Positions 1-7,972 of a stretch of DNA of 64,000 nucleotides are shown here, one piece after another. Location of the stretch: NCBI RefSeq assembly GCF_012863495.1, contig NZ_JAAVJL010000001.1:1240001-1304000 (forward strand). Reading direction: 5' to 3'. The DNA comes from Pseudanabaena yagii GIHE-NHR1 (GTDB taxonomy: Bacteria > Cyanobacteriota > Cyanobacteriia > Pseudanabaenales > Pseudanabaenaceae). The notes beneath the pieces are model-generated. The model was not told the DNA's origin, made no database searches, and was given only the letters and a program-made list of their open reading frames with translations. Both the position numbers and the translations under genes were made by a program. Each line of letters begins with the position of its first letter. Positions within the stretch are counted from its first letter, which is position 1.

Positions 1-2
1 AC

Positions 3-662
3 CAGTTTGATTTCAAAATTGGTTACTTGGCTGAGAGTAATGAATTTGGAACCAATGGTTCAGCGTCTAATCCAAACCAAGGTCTATTTGGTGGTAACAA
101 TGCCTTAACTGCTGAGCTTGGTTTCAAGCCAAGTGATGCATTTAAGTTCCGCTTGCTTTACAGCCGTACTAACCTTGCTGCTAATGCTGGAGTAGTTGGT
201 GGGGCTGGATTTACTCCATCTCTTCCTGGTACTGTAATTAATGCCAACAATGGTCAGTCAGATGTATTTGTTGCTAACTTTGACTGGTTGGTATCTAAGG
301 GATTTGGCTTGTTTGGTCGCTATGGCTATGGTACTACCAACGTTAACTTGACTGCTGGCGGTTCTACCAATGTCGTGATGCAAACATTCCAAGTTGGTGC
401 AGCATTCCCTGACCTCTTCAAGGAAGGTGCTCAAGCTCTGATTTCCTTTGGAATGCCCTTTAACTTTACTAGTGGCAAGGGTTCTCTAGCTACTGGCGCA
501 GGTGATGGTGGTACACAGTACGATTTGGAACTGTCCTACGTCTATCCAATCAGTAAGAATATTTCTCTTGTTCCTTCTTTCTATACTATTTTCAGCCCCA
601 ATAACTTCAACAGTAATCCAACTGTTTTTGTTGGTAACTTGCAGGCAGTCTTTAGCTTCTAA
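3..662 (+). CDS. Iron-uptake-type porin (OprB/SLH porin family), C-terminal part
   Basis: Partial gene: the reading frame is open from the left edge, and the first Met in frame (position 27) is internal. The visible 220 residues are the C-terminal beta-barrel of a cyanobacterial outer-membrane porin: alternating aromatic/hydrophobic strands, Gly/Asn-rich loops, repeated motifs such as GLFGRYGYG, and the terminal Phe (ending AVFSF) expected for BAM-dependent assembly. The N-terminal SLH domain and signal peptide that would confirm the family lie outside the window. Porins of this family carry inorganic ions, including iron, across the outer membrane (family knowledge). A strong Rho-independent terminator follows 20 bp after the stop, so it ends its own transcript. 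Confidence 0.8.
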   Translation, partial: QFDFKIGYLAESNEFGTNGSASNPNQGLFGGNNALTAELGFKPSDAFKFRLLYSRTNLAANAGVVGGAGFTPSLPGTVINANNGQSDVFVANFDWLVSKGFGLFGRYGYGTTNVNLTAGGSTNVVMQTFQVGAAFPDLFKEGAQALISFGMPFNFTSGKGSLATGAGDGGTQYDLELSYVYPISKNISLVPSFYTIFSPNNFNSNPTVFVGNLQAVFSF

Positions 663-682
663 TTTAAGAGGTTAGAATCTCC

Positions 683-721
683 AAAAACAGAAGGATGCGC
701 TTTGCGTATCCTTCTGTTTTT
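683..721 (+). terminator. Rho-independent terminator of the porin gene
   Basis: Inverted repeat with arms AACAGAAGGATGCG-type and its complement around a CTTT loop, followed by a T run, 20 bp after the porin stop codon. Confidence 0.85.
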
Positions 722-747
722 ATAGCTATAGCTATGTATTGACTCAG

Positions 748-789
748 GTAGTTGGTGATACATTTGTTACAAATGATGTTTGCTAACTT
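748..789 (+). promoter_or_regulatory. NtcA-type promoter (GTA-N8-TAC, 22-nt gap, TAN3T)
   Basis: GTA at 748-750, eight bases, then TAC at 759-761; exactly 22 bases later TAACTT (784-789) matches the TAN3T -10 box. This is the complete consensus of NtcA-activated (nitrogen-starvation) promoters of cyanobacteria. It lies about 75 bp before the ATG of the BMP-family binding protein, on the correct strand. Match seen in sequence; NtcA control is inferred. Confidence 0.6.
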
Positions 790-863
790 CTAAGCAGTGT
801 AGATTTCTATTAATAGTTTTTTCTTAACTCCCAGAACATTCAATCCTTGAAAGGTGTGAAGGC

Positions 864-2060
864 ATGAGTCCAATCTATATTCCACGTCGCAAGTTTATTC
901 GGGGCGCGATCGCTACAGCAGCTTTTGGAGCAACTTCTCAACTGTGGGCTGGTTGCACAGAGCAAGCCCCTACGAATACAGCCAATACAGGAGCGCCAAG
1001 TACCTCAGGATCGCCTGCGGCAGCCTTATTAACTATTGGGTTTGTCTATGTTGGACCTAAAGATGATTTTGGCTATAGCCAAGCTCATTATGAAGGTGAA
1101 ACAGCGATCGCCAAGTTGCCTAACGTCAAAACTGTGAGTGAAGCTAGTGTTGCTGAAACTGCTACAGTTCAAGAAACGATGTTGAGCATGATTAATCAAA
1201 ATAATGTCTCAGCTCTTTTCCCAACATCTTTTGGTTATTTCGATCCGCATATTTTGAAGGTTGCGGCAGCTAATCCCAAAGTGCAGTTCTTCCATTGTGG
1301 AGGCATGTATACGGAAGGGAAACATCCTAAAAACATTGGTAGCTACTATGGCTATATCGACGAAGCTGAATATGTTGCGGGAGTGGTTGCAGGACTCACC
1401 ACCAAAACTGGTAAGTTAGGATTTGTGGCAGCAAAGCCAATTCCACAGGTAGTTCGCAATATTAACAGCTATACCCTTGGTGCACGCAGCGTTAACCCTA
1501 AGGTAACAGTGCAAGTTATTTTCACAGGTGATTGGTCAGTTCCTGTTAAAGAAGCGGAAGCTGCGAATAGCATGGTCGATCAAGGCGTAGATGTATTGAC
1601 CTGTCACGTAGACAGCCCCAAGGTGGTCATGGAAACTGCGGAGAAACGCAAGATTTTCTGTACTGGATATCATGCTAATCAGTCGAAGCTTGCTCCTAAT
1701 GGCTATTTGACTGGCGCAGAATGGGATTGGACGAGTGTATATACTCAGTATGTGGAATGGTTTAAGGCTGGTAAATCAGTAACAGATGGAGGTATTCCTC
1801 ACCTAGTACGTGGTGGTCTCAAGGAGAAGTTCTGTAAAGTTTCGCCTTTTGGTAGTGCTGTCAGTGCTGCAACTAAGAAGGAAGCTGAGAAGGTACTGGC
1901 GAAGTTCATGGATGGCAGCATGGTGATCTATGCTGGTGAGATTAAGGACAATACTGGTAAGGTCGTAATTGCCAAGGGCAAAGAATATAAGCAAACTGAT
2001 CTTGATTTGGAAAAGATGGATTGGTTTGTGGAAGGAGTTATCGGTAACGTTAAGAGCTAA
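864..2060 (+). CDS. BMP-family (PnrA-like) ABC transporter substrate-binding lipoprotein
   Basis: 398 aa. The N-terminus has a twin-arginine motif (RRKFIRG, residues 8-14) followed by a lipobox-like LWAGC (Cys31), suggesting a Tat-exported lipoprotein on the periplasmic side of the inner membrane. The body fits the basic membrane protein (BMP/PnrA, TmpC) family of periplasmic binding proteins, with the typical opening IGFVYVGPKDDFGYSQAH and the HCGG and TGYHANQ regions. Characterised members bind purine nucleosides (family knowledge). Two permease genes of the same transporter class follow immediately, so it should deliver a nucleoside- or purine-like ligand to them. An NtcA-type promoter precedes it. 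Exact ligand unknown. Confidence 0.85.
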   Translation: MSPIYIPRRKFIRGAIATAAFGATSQLWAGCTEQAPTNTANTGAPSTSGSPAAALLTIGFVYVGPKDDFGYSQAHYEGETAIAKLPNVKTVSEASVAETATVQETMLSMINQNNVSALFPTSFGYFDPHILKVAAANPKVQFFHCGGMYTEGKHPKNIGSYYGYIDEAEYVAGVVAGLTTKTGKLGFVAAKPIPQVVRNINSYTLGARSVNPKVTVQVIFTGDWSVPVKEAEAANSMVDQGVDVLTCHVDSPKVVMETAEKRKIFCTGYHANQSKLAPNGYLTGAEWDWTSVYTQYVEWFKAGKSVTDGGIPHLVRGGLKEKFCKVSPFGSAVSAATKKEAEKVLAKFMDGSMVIYAGEIKDNTGKVVIAKGKEYKQTDLDLEKMDWFVEGVIGNVKS

Positions 2061-2070
2061 CTCCAACTTT

Positions 2071-2103
2071 GCAAAGAAGAAGCGCCATGCGCTTCTTCTT
2101 TGC
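2071..2103 (+). terminator. Hairpin between binding-protein and permease genes
   Basis: Perfect 15-bp arms (GCAAAGAAGAAGCGC and complement, loop CAT) just after the binding-protein stop and about 40 bp before the permease ATG. The short T tract suggests a partial terminator or mRNA-stabilising hairpin that would keep the binding protein in excess over the permeases. Confidence 0.6.
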
Positions 2104-2141
2104 AATTGGGATATCAACAATTGCAAAACAGCTATAAGCAT

Positions 2142-3230
2142 ATGAATTTACGCGATCGCTGGCGCTCAACATCTGAGAATATTCTCATTCCGATTGGAGC
2201 AGTACTTGCTTCATTAGTTGTCTTTGGGATTTTCTGCGCTGTGCAGGGAAAGAATCCGATCGCTATTTACGGCACTATCTATCAATCGGCATTTGGTAAT
2301 AGCTTTTCTTGGCAAGGTACATTAATTCGGGCTGCTCCCCTAATGCTGACATCTTTATGTACAGCCTTACCTGCCATGCTGGGATTGACGATTATTGGTA
2401 ACGAGGGTGCGTTAATCGTTGGCGGTTTAGGAGCAATCGCGATGGGGTTAGCCCTGTCATCATTACCGCCAATCATGGTACAGATTGCGATGGCAATGGC
2501 TGGGCTGATCGCAGGTGGACTTTGGATTATGTTTGTCGGTGCAATTAAGTATTACCGAGGTGTAAACGAAACCATTAGTAGTTTATTGATGAACTACATT
2601 GCGATCGCTGTCCTCAACACCTTAGTTGAAGGTCCCATGCGCGATCCTTCTAGCTTAAATAAACCATCCAGTTTCCCTCTTGCGGCGGTAAATATGCTGC
2701 AAAGCATTCCTAACTCGCGAGTGCATTATGGATTGATTTATGGCTTAGTTGCCTGTGCGATCGCTTATTTCCTAATTCATCGCACCACCTTTGGCTTTGC
2801 GGTTCGCACCGTAGGCGGCAATATCCGCGCTGCCAAAATTGCGGGATTGCCAGTGGGTAAACTCACTTTAATTGTGACTTTTTTGGGTGGTTCCTGTGCA
2901 GGTTTAGCAGGTATGGTAGAGATTGCCGCAATTCATGGCAGTGCTAACGCTTCCCTCAATGCTGACTATGGATATAGCGGCATTCTGGTTGCTTTTATCG
3001 CCAGACAAAATCCTCTAGTCGCAGTACTGGTCGCTGTATTAATGGGTGGTATTTTGGCAAGTGGTAGCGCATTACAGCGATCGTTTGGATTACCCGATGC
3101 CACAGTTCTCCTATTCCAAGGCATTGTATTCCTTGCAATTCTCTTTAGTGAATCTCTTTACGGTCGTTTAGACTTTTTTAAAGATCGTGAGCCTGAAGTA
3201 AAGATTGATGCTTCAGCAACTGTTGTTTAA
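2142..3230 (+). CDS. ABC transporter permease (nucleoside/BMP-type, YufP/NupP-like)
   Basis: 362 aa from the ATG at 2142; an upstream in-frame TTG at 2100 lies inside the preceding hairpin and is unlikely to be the start. Multi-spanning inner-membrane protein of the branched-chain-amino-acid/ribose permease fold, with conserved GNEGALIVGG, NETISSLLMNYIAI, VRTVGGN and GFSGI-like (YGYSGILVAFIARQNP) segments characteristic of nucleoside ABC permeases. It probably pairs with the second permease (3427-4353) as a heterodimer. The usual ATPase (NupO/YufO type, two fused nucleotide-binding domains) is not in this neighbourhood. Confidence 0.88.
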   Translation: MNLRDRWRSTSENILIPIGAVLASLVVFGIFCAVQGKNPIAIYGTIYQSAFGNSFSWQGTLIRAAPLMLTSLCTALPAMLGLTIIGNEGALIVGGLGAIAMGLALSSLPPIMVQIAMAMAGLIAGGLWIMFVGAIKYYRGVNETISSLLMNYIAIAVLNTLVEGPMRDPSSLNKPSSFPLAAVNMLQSIPNSRVHYGLIYGLVACAIAYFLIHRTTFGFAVRTVGGNIRAAKIAGLPVGKLTLIVTFLGGSCAGLAGMVEIAAIHGSANASLNADYGYSGILVAFIARQNPLVAVLVAVLMGGILASGSALQRSFGLPDATVLLFQGIVFLAILFSESLYGRLDFFKDREPEVKIDASATVV

Positions 3231-3232
3231 GT

Positions 3233-3428
3233 GGCTGTTAGCGATTAGCTCTTAGCTGTTAGCTTTTAAAAAGAGCATAAATGATATCTAAAAACGATAA
3301 AAGCTAATCGCTAATCGCCAAACCCAAAGCTAACAGCTAACAGCTAATAGCTAATTGCTAAAAGCCAAATCAAAACTATAAAAGCCAAATGCTAACAGCT
3401 AATTGCTAAAAGCCAAATTCAAAACTAT
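3233..3428 (+). repeat. AGCTAAC/AGCTAAT heptad-like repeat array between the two permease genes
   Basis: The 196-bp gap is built almost wholly from iterated GCTAACA/GCTAATx/GCTAATC units, first as the complement (TTAGCGATTAGCTCTTAGC) then direct, so the two halves can pair. A longer unit (CTAAAAGCCAAATcAAAACTAT) occurs twice at its right end. The second copy supplies the ATG of the downstream permease, where the first copy reads ATA. Confidence 0.8.
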
Positions 3429-4353
3429 GACAGACGATACACTTGGTTGGATGAGCGTGCCTCTGGCAATTGTTGCAGGAACGTTCCGAGGTAGCGCCCC
3501 ATTTCTATTTGTGAGCTTGGGTGAATGTCTTACGGAAAAAGCTGGCAAAATCAATCTTGGTCTGGAAGGGACATTGCTCACAGGGGCGATGACTGCCTAT
3601 GCAGTTTCCTATTTGACTAAATCGCCTTGGTTGGGTGTGCTTGCCGCAGGGCTGGCTGGTGTCGGACTGGGATTAATTCATGCTTGGTTATCACAGCGTC
3701 CAAGGGTCAGTGATGTCGCCGTTGGCATTGCGATGATTATCTTTGGTAGTGGGATTGCGTTTTTCTTTGGCAAGGCATTTATTCAACCCAAAGCGATTCC
3801 TCTGCCTGTATTTGAGCTAGGCAATTGGAGTAGCTATCCACAGGTGCAGGATGCGCTCAAAATTAGTCCTTTGTTACTAATTGGTATTGTGATTGCGCCT
3901 GTAATGCAGTGGTTCTTTAGTTCAACCCGTTGGGGCTTGTACGTGCGCGCCGTAGGTGACAGTCCTAGCGCTGCAAGGGCAATGGGCATTTCCGTTGTAG
4001 GTGTACGCACGGGCGCGATCGTGGCAGGTAGTTTCTTAGCTGGAATTGGTGGTGCGAGTTTATCGCTGTATTACCCCGGACTATGGTCTGAGCGTATTTC
4101 TAGTGGACAGGGTTTAATGGCGGTTGCACTGGTAATTTTTGCGAGATGGCAACCGATCCATTGTTTATGGGCTGCCCTATTGTTTGGTGGCGCTCAAGCG
4201 ATCGGACCTTCATTACAAGCAGTGGGCATTAGCTCCTATCGGTATTTGTTTAATGCTGCGCCCTACATCATGACGCTAATTATCACGATCGCAACCTGTT
4301 CACCCCGTAGAACTTTAAGTGGTTCACCGGGAGCCTTAGGCACAAATGAATAA
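3427..4353 (+). CDS. ABC transporter permease (nucleoside/BMP-type, YufQ/NupQ-like)
   Basis: 308 aa from ATG 3427 (a TTG at 3403 lies in the repeat array). Second membrane subunit of the nucleoside importer, with GECLTEKAGKINLGLEGTLL near the N-terminus, the segment typical of the YufQ/COG1079 class. About eight to nine hydrophobic segments can be counted. Same strand as the binding protein and first permease; the repeat array in between separates it from permease 1 by almost 200 bp, unusual for an ABC operon. A terminator with a strong T run follows directly, so the transport operon ends here without an ATPase gene. Confidence 0.88.
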   Translation: MTDDTLGWMSVPLAIVAGTFRGSAPFLFVSLGECLTEKAGKINLGLEGTLLTGAMTAYAVSYLTKSPWLGVLAAGLAGVGLGLIHAWLSQRPRVSDVAVGIAMIIFGSGIAFFFGKAFIQPKAIPLPVFELGNWSSYPQVQDALKISPLLLIGIVIAPVMQWFFSSTRWGLYVRAVGDSPSAARAMGISVVGVRTGAIVAGSFLAGIGGASLSLYYPGLWSERISSGQGLMAVALVIFARWQPIHCLWAALLFGGAQAIGPSLQAVGISSYRYLFNAAPYIMTLIITIATCSPRRTLSGSPGALGTNE

Positions 4354-4356
4354 ACA

Positions 4357-4384
4357 AAAAAGCCTTGCATTGCAAGGTTTTTTT
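4357..4384 (+). terminator. Rho-independent terminator after the permease operon
   Basis: AAAAAGCCTTGCA / TGCAAGGTTTTTTT hairpin followed by a T run, starting 4 bp after the stop codon. Confidence 0.9.
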
Positions 4385-4446
4385 ATGCAAAGCGCTATAG
4401 GATAGAGTATCTATAGCTATAGCCAGTAATGTTAGAACTAAAACAC

Positions 4447-4494
4447 AAACTAATAGAGAGTTGCGGTACTTCGTACCGCAACTCTCTATTAGTT
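4447..4494. repeat. Long perfect hairpin, GAGAGTTGCGG arm type
   Basis: 22-bp perfect arms (starting AAACTAATAGAGAG) around a CTTCG-type apex. The arm segment GAGAGTTGCGG recurs in hairpins at 43293 and, shortened to TAGTTGCGG, at 59137. Confidence 0.9.
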
Positions 4495-4538
4495 TATTGG
4501 CTACTGCTAGGTGCTGATATATAGATGTCTTATAGACT

Positions 4539-5849
4539 ATGGGAAATCAACGACCGATCGCGGTGGATCTATTTGCGGGTGCGGGCGGGATGACATTGGG
4601 GTTCGAGCAAGCAGGATTTGATGTCCTTGCGGCGGTAGAGATTGATCCCATCCATTGCGCTACCCATGAGTACAATTTCCCCATGTGGAAAGTGATTTGC
4701 GCTAGTGTTACTGATATATCAGGGAATGATATTCGCCAGCAATCGGACATAGGCGATCGCGAAGTTGATGTGGTCTTCGGGGGACCGCCTTGTCAAGGTT
4801 TTTCTCTAATGGGCAAACGCGCCTTTGACGATCCGCGTAATGAGCTAGTGTCACACTTCATGCGGTTAGTCATAGAACTAAAAGCTAAGTATTTTGTGAT
4901 GGAAAATGTGAAGGGCTTGACCGTAGGCAATCATAGTCAGTTTGTAGATGAAGTCATTGCCAATTTCGAGAACCATGGCTATAAAATCCTCAAACCCTAT
5001 AAAGTTCTAAATGCTTCTCATTTTGGCGTACCACAACACCGCGAAAGACTATTTCTCGTCGGCTGTCGTCAAGATTTACCACTTCCCAGTTATCCATTCC
5101 CCATTACCAAACCTGCTAAAGCTAAACGCATTTCTAAAGAACTTGCTAATTTACCAAATAGCCCGACTGTAAGTGATGCGATCGCCGATTTACCAGATAT
5201 TTCCAGATACCAAGAACTCCAAGATCATGATTGGTGCATTGCCGAGTACCGAAAGCCCCAAAGTATTTATAGTGAATATCTCCGAGGATTACAGACAGAA
5301 CCGAGCAACCTATCCTATCCTCGCAAATATAACCCACAATTACTAACATCTAGCATCAGTACCGCGCATTGTCCCACATCAATTGCCCGTTTTAGTGCTA
5401 CAGCCAATGGAGAAACCGAGAAAATTAGTCGCTTTCTCAAACTCGATCCTCAAGGCATTTGTAATACCCTCAGGGCTGGCACACCTAGCAATCGAGGAGC
5501 ATTTACTGCACCTCGCCCAATTCATCCTGAACAACCACGCTGCATTACTGTCCGCGAGGCGGCGAGATTACATTCCTATCCCGATTGGTTTCGCTTTCAC
5601 AGTACGAAATGGCATGGGTTTCGTCAGATTGGGAATTCCGTCCCACCACTATTAGCTAGAGCCGTTGCCCATCAATTACACACCGTTTTAGGAATAAATA
5701 TCATTCAGCCTCAAGATCCAATTCCTTTAGAAAAAGATGAACTATTGCGCCTAAAAATGTTGAAAGCCGCAGAAAAATATGGCGTTGATTCCCATGTAAT
5801 TGAGTCGCGAATCAAAAAAGTTGATTTAATCAATCCCACCATAGTGTAA
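4539..5849 (+). CDS. DNA (cytosine-5-)-methyltransferase, solitary
   Basis: 436 aa. Class I m5C methylase motifs in canonical order: motif I DLFAGAGGMTLGF (residues 10-22, AdoMet binding), motif IV GGPPCQGFS with the nucleophile Cys85, motif VI MENVKG, motif VIII QHRERLFLVG, and motifs IX-X near the C-terminus (REAARLHSYPDWF, QIGNSVPPLLA). No restriction endonuclease gene is adjacent: upstream is a transporter, downstream a convergent DUF4253-like gene overlapping by 20 bp. It is therefore an orphan methylase. In cyanobacteria the well-known solitary m5C enzyme of this length methylates CGATCG, the core of HIP1; whether this is that enzyme is inference. It uses HIP1-containing codons itself, so it is not an obvious recent import. 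Confidence 0.92.
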   Translation: MGNQRPIAVDLFAGAGGMTLGFEQAGFDVLAAVEIDPIHCATHEYNFPMWKVICASVTDISGNDIRQQSDIGDREVDVVFGGPPCQGFSLMGKRAFDDPRNELVSHFMRLVIELKAKYFVMENVKGLTVGNHSQFVDEVIANFENHGYKILKPYKVLNASHFGVPQHRERLFLVGCRQDLPLPSYPFPITKPAKAKRISKELANLPNSPTVSDAIADLPDISRYQELQDHDWCIAEYRKPQSIYSEYLRGLQTEPSNLSYPRKYNPQLLTSSISTAHCPTSIARFSATANGETEKISRFLKLDPQGICNTLRAGTPSNRGAFTAPRPIHPEQPRCITVREAARLHSYPDWFRFHSTKWHGFRQIGNSVPPLLARAVAHQLHTVLGINIIQPQDPIPLEKDELLRLKMLKAAEKYGVDSHVIESRIKKVDLINPTIV

Positions 5850-6228
5850 TGGCTTTATGGATAGAGAGCGATCGCTTGAGTAGCTCAAACCCATAGTCCT
5901 CATCAGTAAGATCGATATCTTTAAGCAAAACTTGAATTTCGACCGATAGAGGCTGATTAAATTCTTCGGCAACGGCGATCGCATCAGCCATACAACCAAA
6001 ATGTTGATCGATGACATCTGGACAGAACTCATAAATTTCGACGGCAAGCTTTGTTAAGTCTTCAGGCAAATCACTAAAGGTCACAGTTACGGTATCAAAT
6101 TCGATATCACTCAATTCAATGCCATACTGAGCATCCCAATATTGGAACTGTTCGATCAGATCTTCAGTACTTAGATCGTAGTTATCGCCATTTGTACCAA
6201 CTTCGCGGATCTGTTGATATTTATCCAT
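5830..6228 (-). CDS. DUF4253-like protein
   Basis: 132 aa from the ATG at 6228, which is preceded by a GGGAGC Shine-Dalgarno-like sequence; an in-frame ATG at 6243 would add five residues but has no ribosome-binding site. The pattern YWDAQYGIE...FDTVTVTFSDLP followed by AVEIYEFCPDVIDQ and a terminal LWWD fits the DUF4253 family, whose members end in (F/L)WWD. Very acidic, no signal peptide or membrane segment. Function unknown. Convergent with the methyltransferase, with 20 bp of 3' overlap. Confidence 0.6.
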   Translation of the reverse strand: MDKYQQIREVGTNGDNYDLSTEDLIEQFQYWDAQYGIELSDIEFDTVTVTFSDLPEDLTKLAVEIYEFCPDVIDQHFGCMADAIAVAEEFNQPLSVEIQVLLKDIDLTDEDYGFELLKRSLSIHKAITLWWD

Positions 6229-6250
6229 ATTTTTTGCTCCCATAATTCAG

Positions 6251-6297
6251 GCTAGAGAATTGTTTTCCCGCCTTCGGCGGGAAAACAATTCTCTAGC
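6251..6297. repeat. Perfect hairpin CCGCCTTCGGCGG apex
   Basis: 22-bp perfect arms starting GCTAGAGAATTG, loop TTC, between cysS and the DUF4253-like gene (both minus strand). The apex GCCTTCGGC recurs at 28571 and, as GCCGAAGGC, at 35248, with different outer arms. Confidence 0.9.
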
Positions 6298-6307
6298 TGG
6301 TTTTACA

Positions 6308-7750
6308 CTATGCTCTAAGCCAGCGAGTTGTACCATCCTTTTGATCAACGAGGGTAATCCCTAAAGCTTTTAGCTCATCACGAATGCGATCGCCTTCTTT
6401 ATAGTTCTTCGCCTTCTTCGCTTCAATCCTTTGCTGAATTAAAGCCTCAATTTCCGCCTCACTGATACTATCTTCTTGAACTTGGCGATCGCTAATATTT
6501 GCCACAAAACCTAAAATATTGGCCATGTAGCTAAGGGCTTGCCAATCTTGAAAGAGAACTTCTGAACTCGCAGCAGTCTTGCCTGAATGCGAAAGAGAAT
6601 TACGCTCAGCACGTAATTTTTTGGCTAGTTCAAATACATGGGACATCGCCACAGAAGTATTAAAGTCATCATTCATCGCTTCTTCAAAACAAGCGATCGC
6701 ATTAGCAACATCATCTCTTGAGGGAACTTCACTACTTGCCCAACCTAATTGCTTACCAAAATCTGCTGCAAATAACATACCATCGCGAATTGTTTCCCAG
6801 CCCTTAGTAGCGGCATTAATCGCTTCTTCGGTAAAGTCAATGGGTTGGCGATATTGCGCTTGAAGGATAAATAAACGGATTGCCATCGGATCGAAATAGC
6901 CAAACAAATCGCGAATAGTTGTGAAATTATTCAGCGATTTGGACATCTTCTCGCCATCAATATTCACAAACCCATTGTGCATCCAGTATTTAGCCAAAGG
7001 CTGATTAGAAGCTGCTTCCGATTGGGCAATTTCATTCTCATGGTGAGGGAACTGTAAATCTGAGCCACCAGCATGAATATCAATGGTATCTCCTAAACGC
7101 GATCGCACCATTGCCGAGCATTCAATATGCCAGCCCGGACGACCTTTCCCCCAAGGTGATTCCCAAAATGGTTCATTCGGTTTAGCTGCTTTCCATAAGG
7201 CAAAGTCAAAGGGATAGCGCTTTTGTTCTTCCTGCTCATCGACGCGACCGCTTGCCCCTGCCTGCATATCTTCAAGCTTGCGCCCTGATAGCTTTCCATA
7301 ACTAGGGAATTTCTGCACTGCGTAATAGACATCACCACCCGCAGCATAGGCATAATCGCGATCGATCAACTTCTGAATGAGGTCAATAATTTCAGAAATT
7401 GTTTCCGTAGCGCGAGGATAGTCATCGGCTTTCTCAACATTTAGCCTAGCCATGTCCTCGTCGTAGGTGGCGATATATTGATTGGCGATCGCCTGCATCG
7501 TCGTCTCTCTTTCTAGCGCCCGTTTCAAAATCTTGTCGTCAATATCCGTAATATTCTGGACAAATTTGACCTGATATTTGGTGGCTAAATAGCGCCGAAT
7601 CATGTCCCAAACTACATAGGCTCTAGCATGACCCAAATGGCAATAGTCATAGACCGTTACTCCACAAACATACATTTTCACAATCCCTGCTTCGAGGGGA
7701 ATAAATTCTTCTTTGCGACGGCTGAGTGTGTTGTAAAGGCGAAGGGTCAT
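6308..7750 (-). CDS. cysS: Cysteine--tRNA ligase
   Basis: 480 aa, normal length for class I cysteinyl-tRNA synthetase, which charges tRNA-Cys in the cytoplasm. Visible motifs: YVCGVTVYDYCHLGHAR, with zinc ligand Cys29 and the HIGH-type signature HLGH (residues 38-41); the WHIECSAM zinc/substrate motif; GSDLQFPHHENEIAQSE; and KMSKSLNN (KMSKS loop). The C-terminal DALR/anticodon-binding part ends normally. ATG at 7750; no competing start. Stands alone on the minus strand, flanked on both sides by long hairpins. Confidence 0.97.
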   Translation of the reverse strand: MTLRLYNTLSRRKEEFIPLEAGIVKMYVCGVTVYDYCHLGHARAYVVWDMIRRYLATKYQVKFVQNITDIDDKILKRALERETTMQAIANQYIATYDEDMARLNVEKADDYPRATETISEIIDLIQKLIDRDYAYAAGGDVYYAVQKFPSYGKLSGRKLEDMQAGASGRVDEQEEQKRYPFDFALWKAAKPNEPFWESPWGKGRPGWHIECSAMVRSRLGDTIDIHAGGSDLQFPHHENEIAQSEAASNQPLAKYWMHNGFVNIDGEKMSKSLNNFTTIRDLFGYFDPMAIRLFILQAQYRQPIDFTEEAINAATKGWETIRDGMLFAADFGKQLGWASSEVPSRDDVANAIACFEEAMNDDFNTSVAMSHVFELAKKLRAERNSLSHSGKTAASSEVLFQDWQALSYMANILGFVANISDRQVQEDSISEAEIEALIQQRIEAKKAKNYKEGDRIRDELKALGITLVDQKDGTTRWLRA

Positions 7751-7797
7751 GAATTTGGCTATGTCTTGAGTATCTAGGCGCTAGGCAATTATACAGC

Positions 7798-7847
7798 AAA
7801 GCCATAGCGTAAGGGCAATTCATGAATTGCCCTTACGCTATGGCTTT
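7798..7847. repeat. 50-bp uninterrupted perfect palindrome upstream of cysS
   Basis: AAAGCCATAGCGTAAGGGCAAT... pairs with its complement with no unpaired loop (centre TTCATGAA). It lies about 50 bp upstream of the cysS start in the divergent cysS-hsdM interval. Confidence 0.9.
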
Positions 7848-7972
7848 CCTATTGAGCATCTTTCAGGATTGACATGAATATTATGCAAAGTGTGGCTAGA
7901 CCATGAACAAAATATGAGGTTTAATAGAGATCCTTGTTATTCGCTAGGGGATGCGATCGCTTAAAAACTGAT

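Noticed and set aside
1803-2141. Minus-strand ORF opposite the binding-protein gene
   Set aside because: Antisense shadow of a well-supported gene, crossing its terminator; no family resemblance.
5383-5655. Plus-strand ORF inside the methyltransferase gene
   Set aside because: Out-of-frame shadow of the conserved methylase motifs IX and X.
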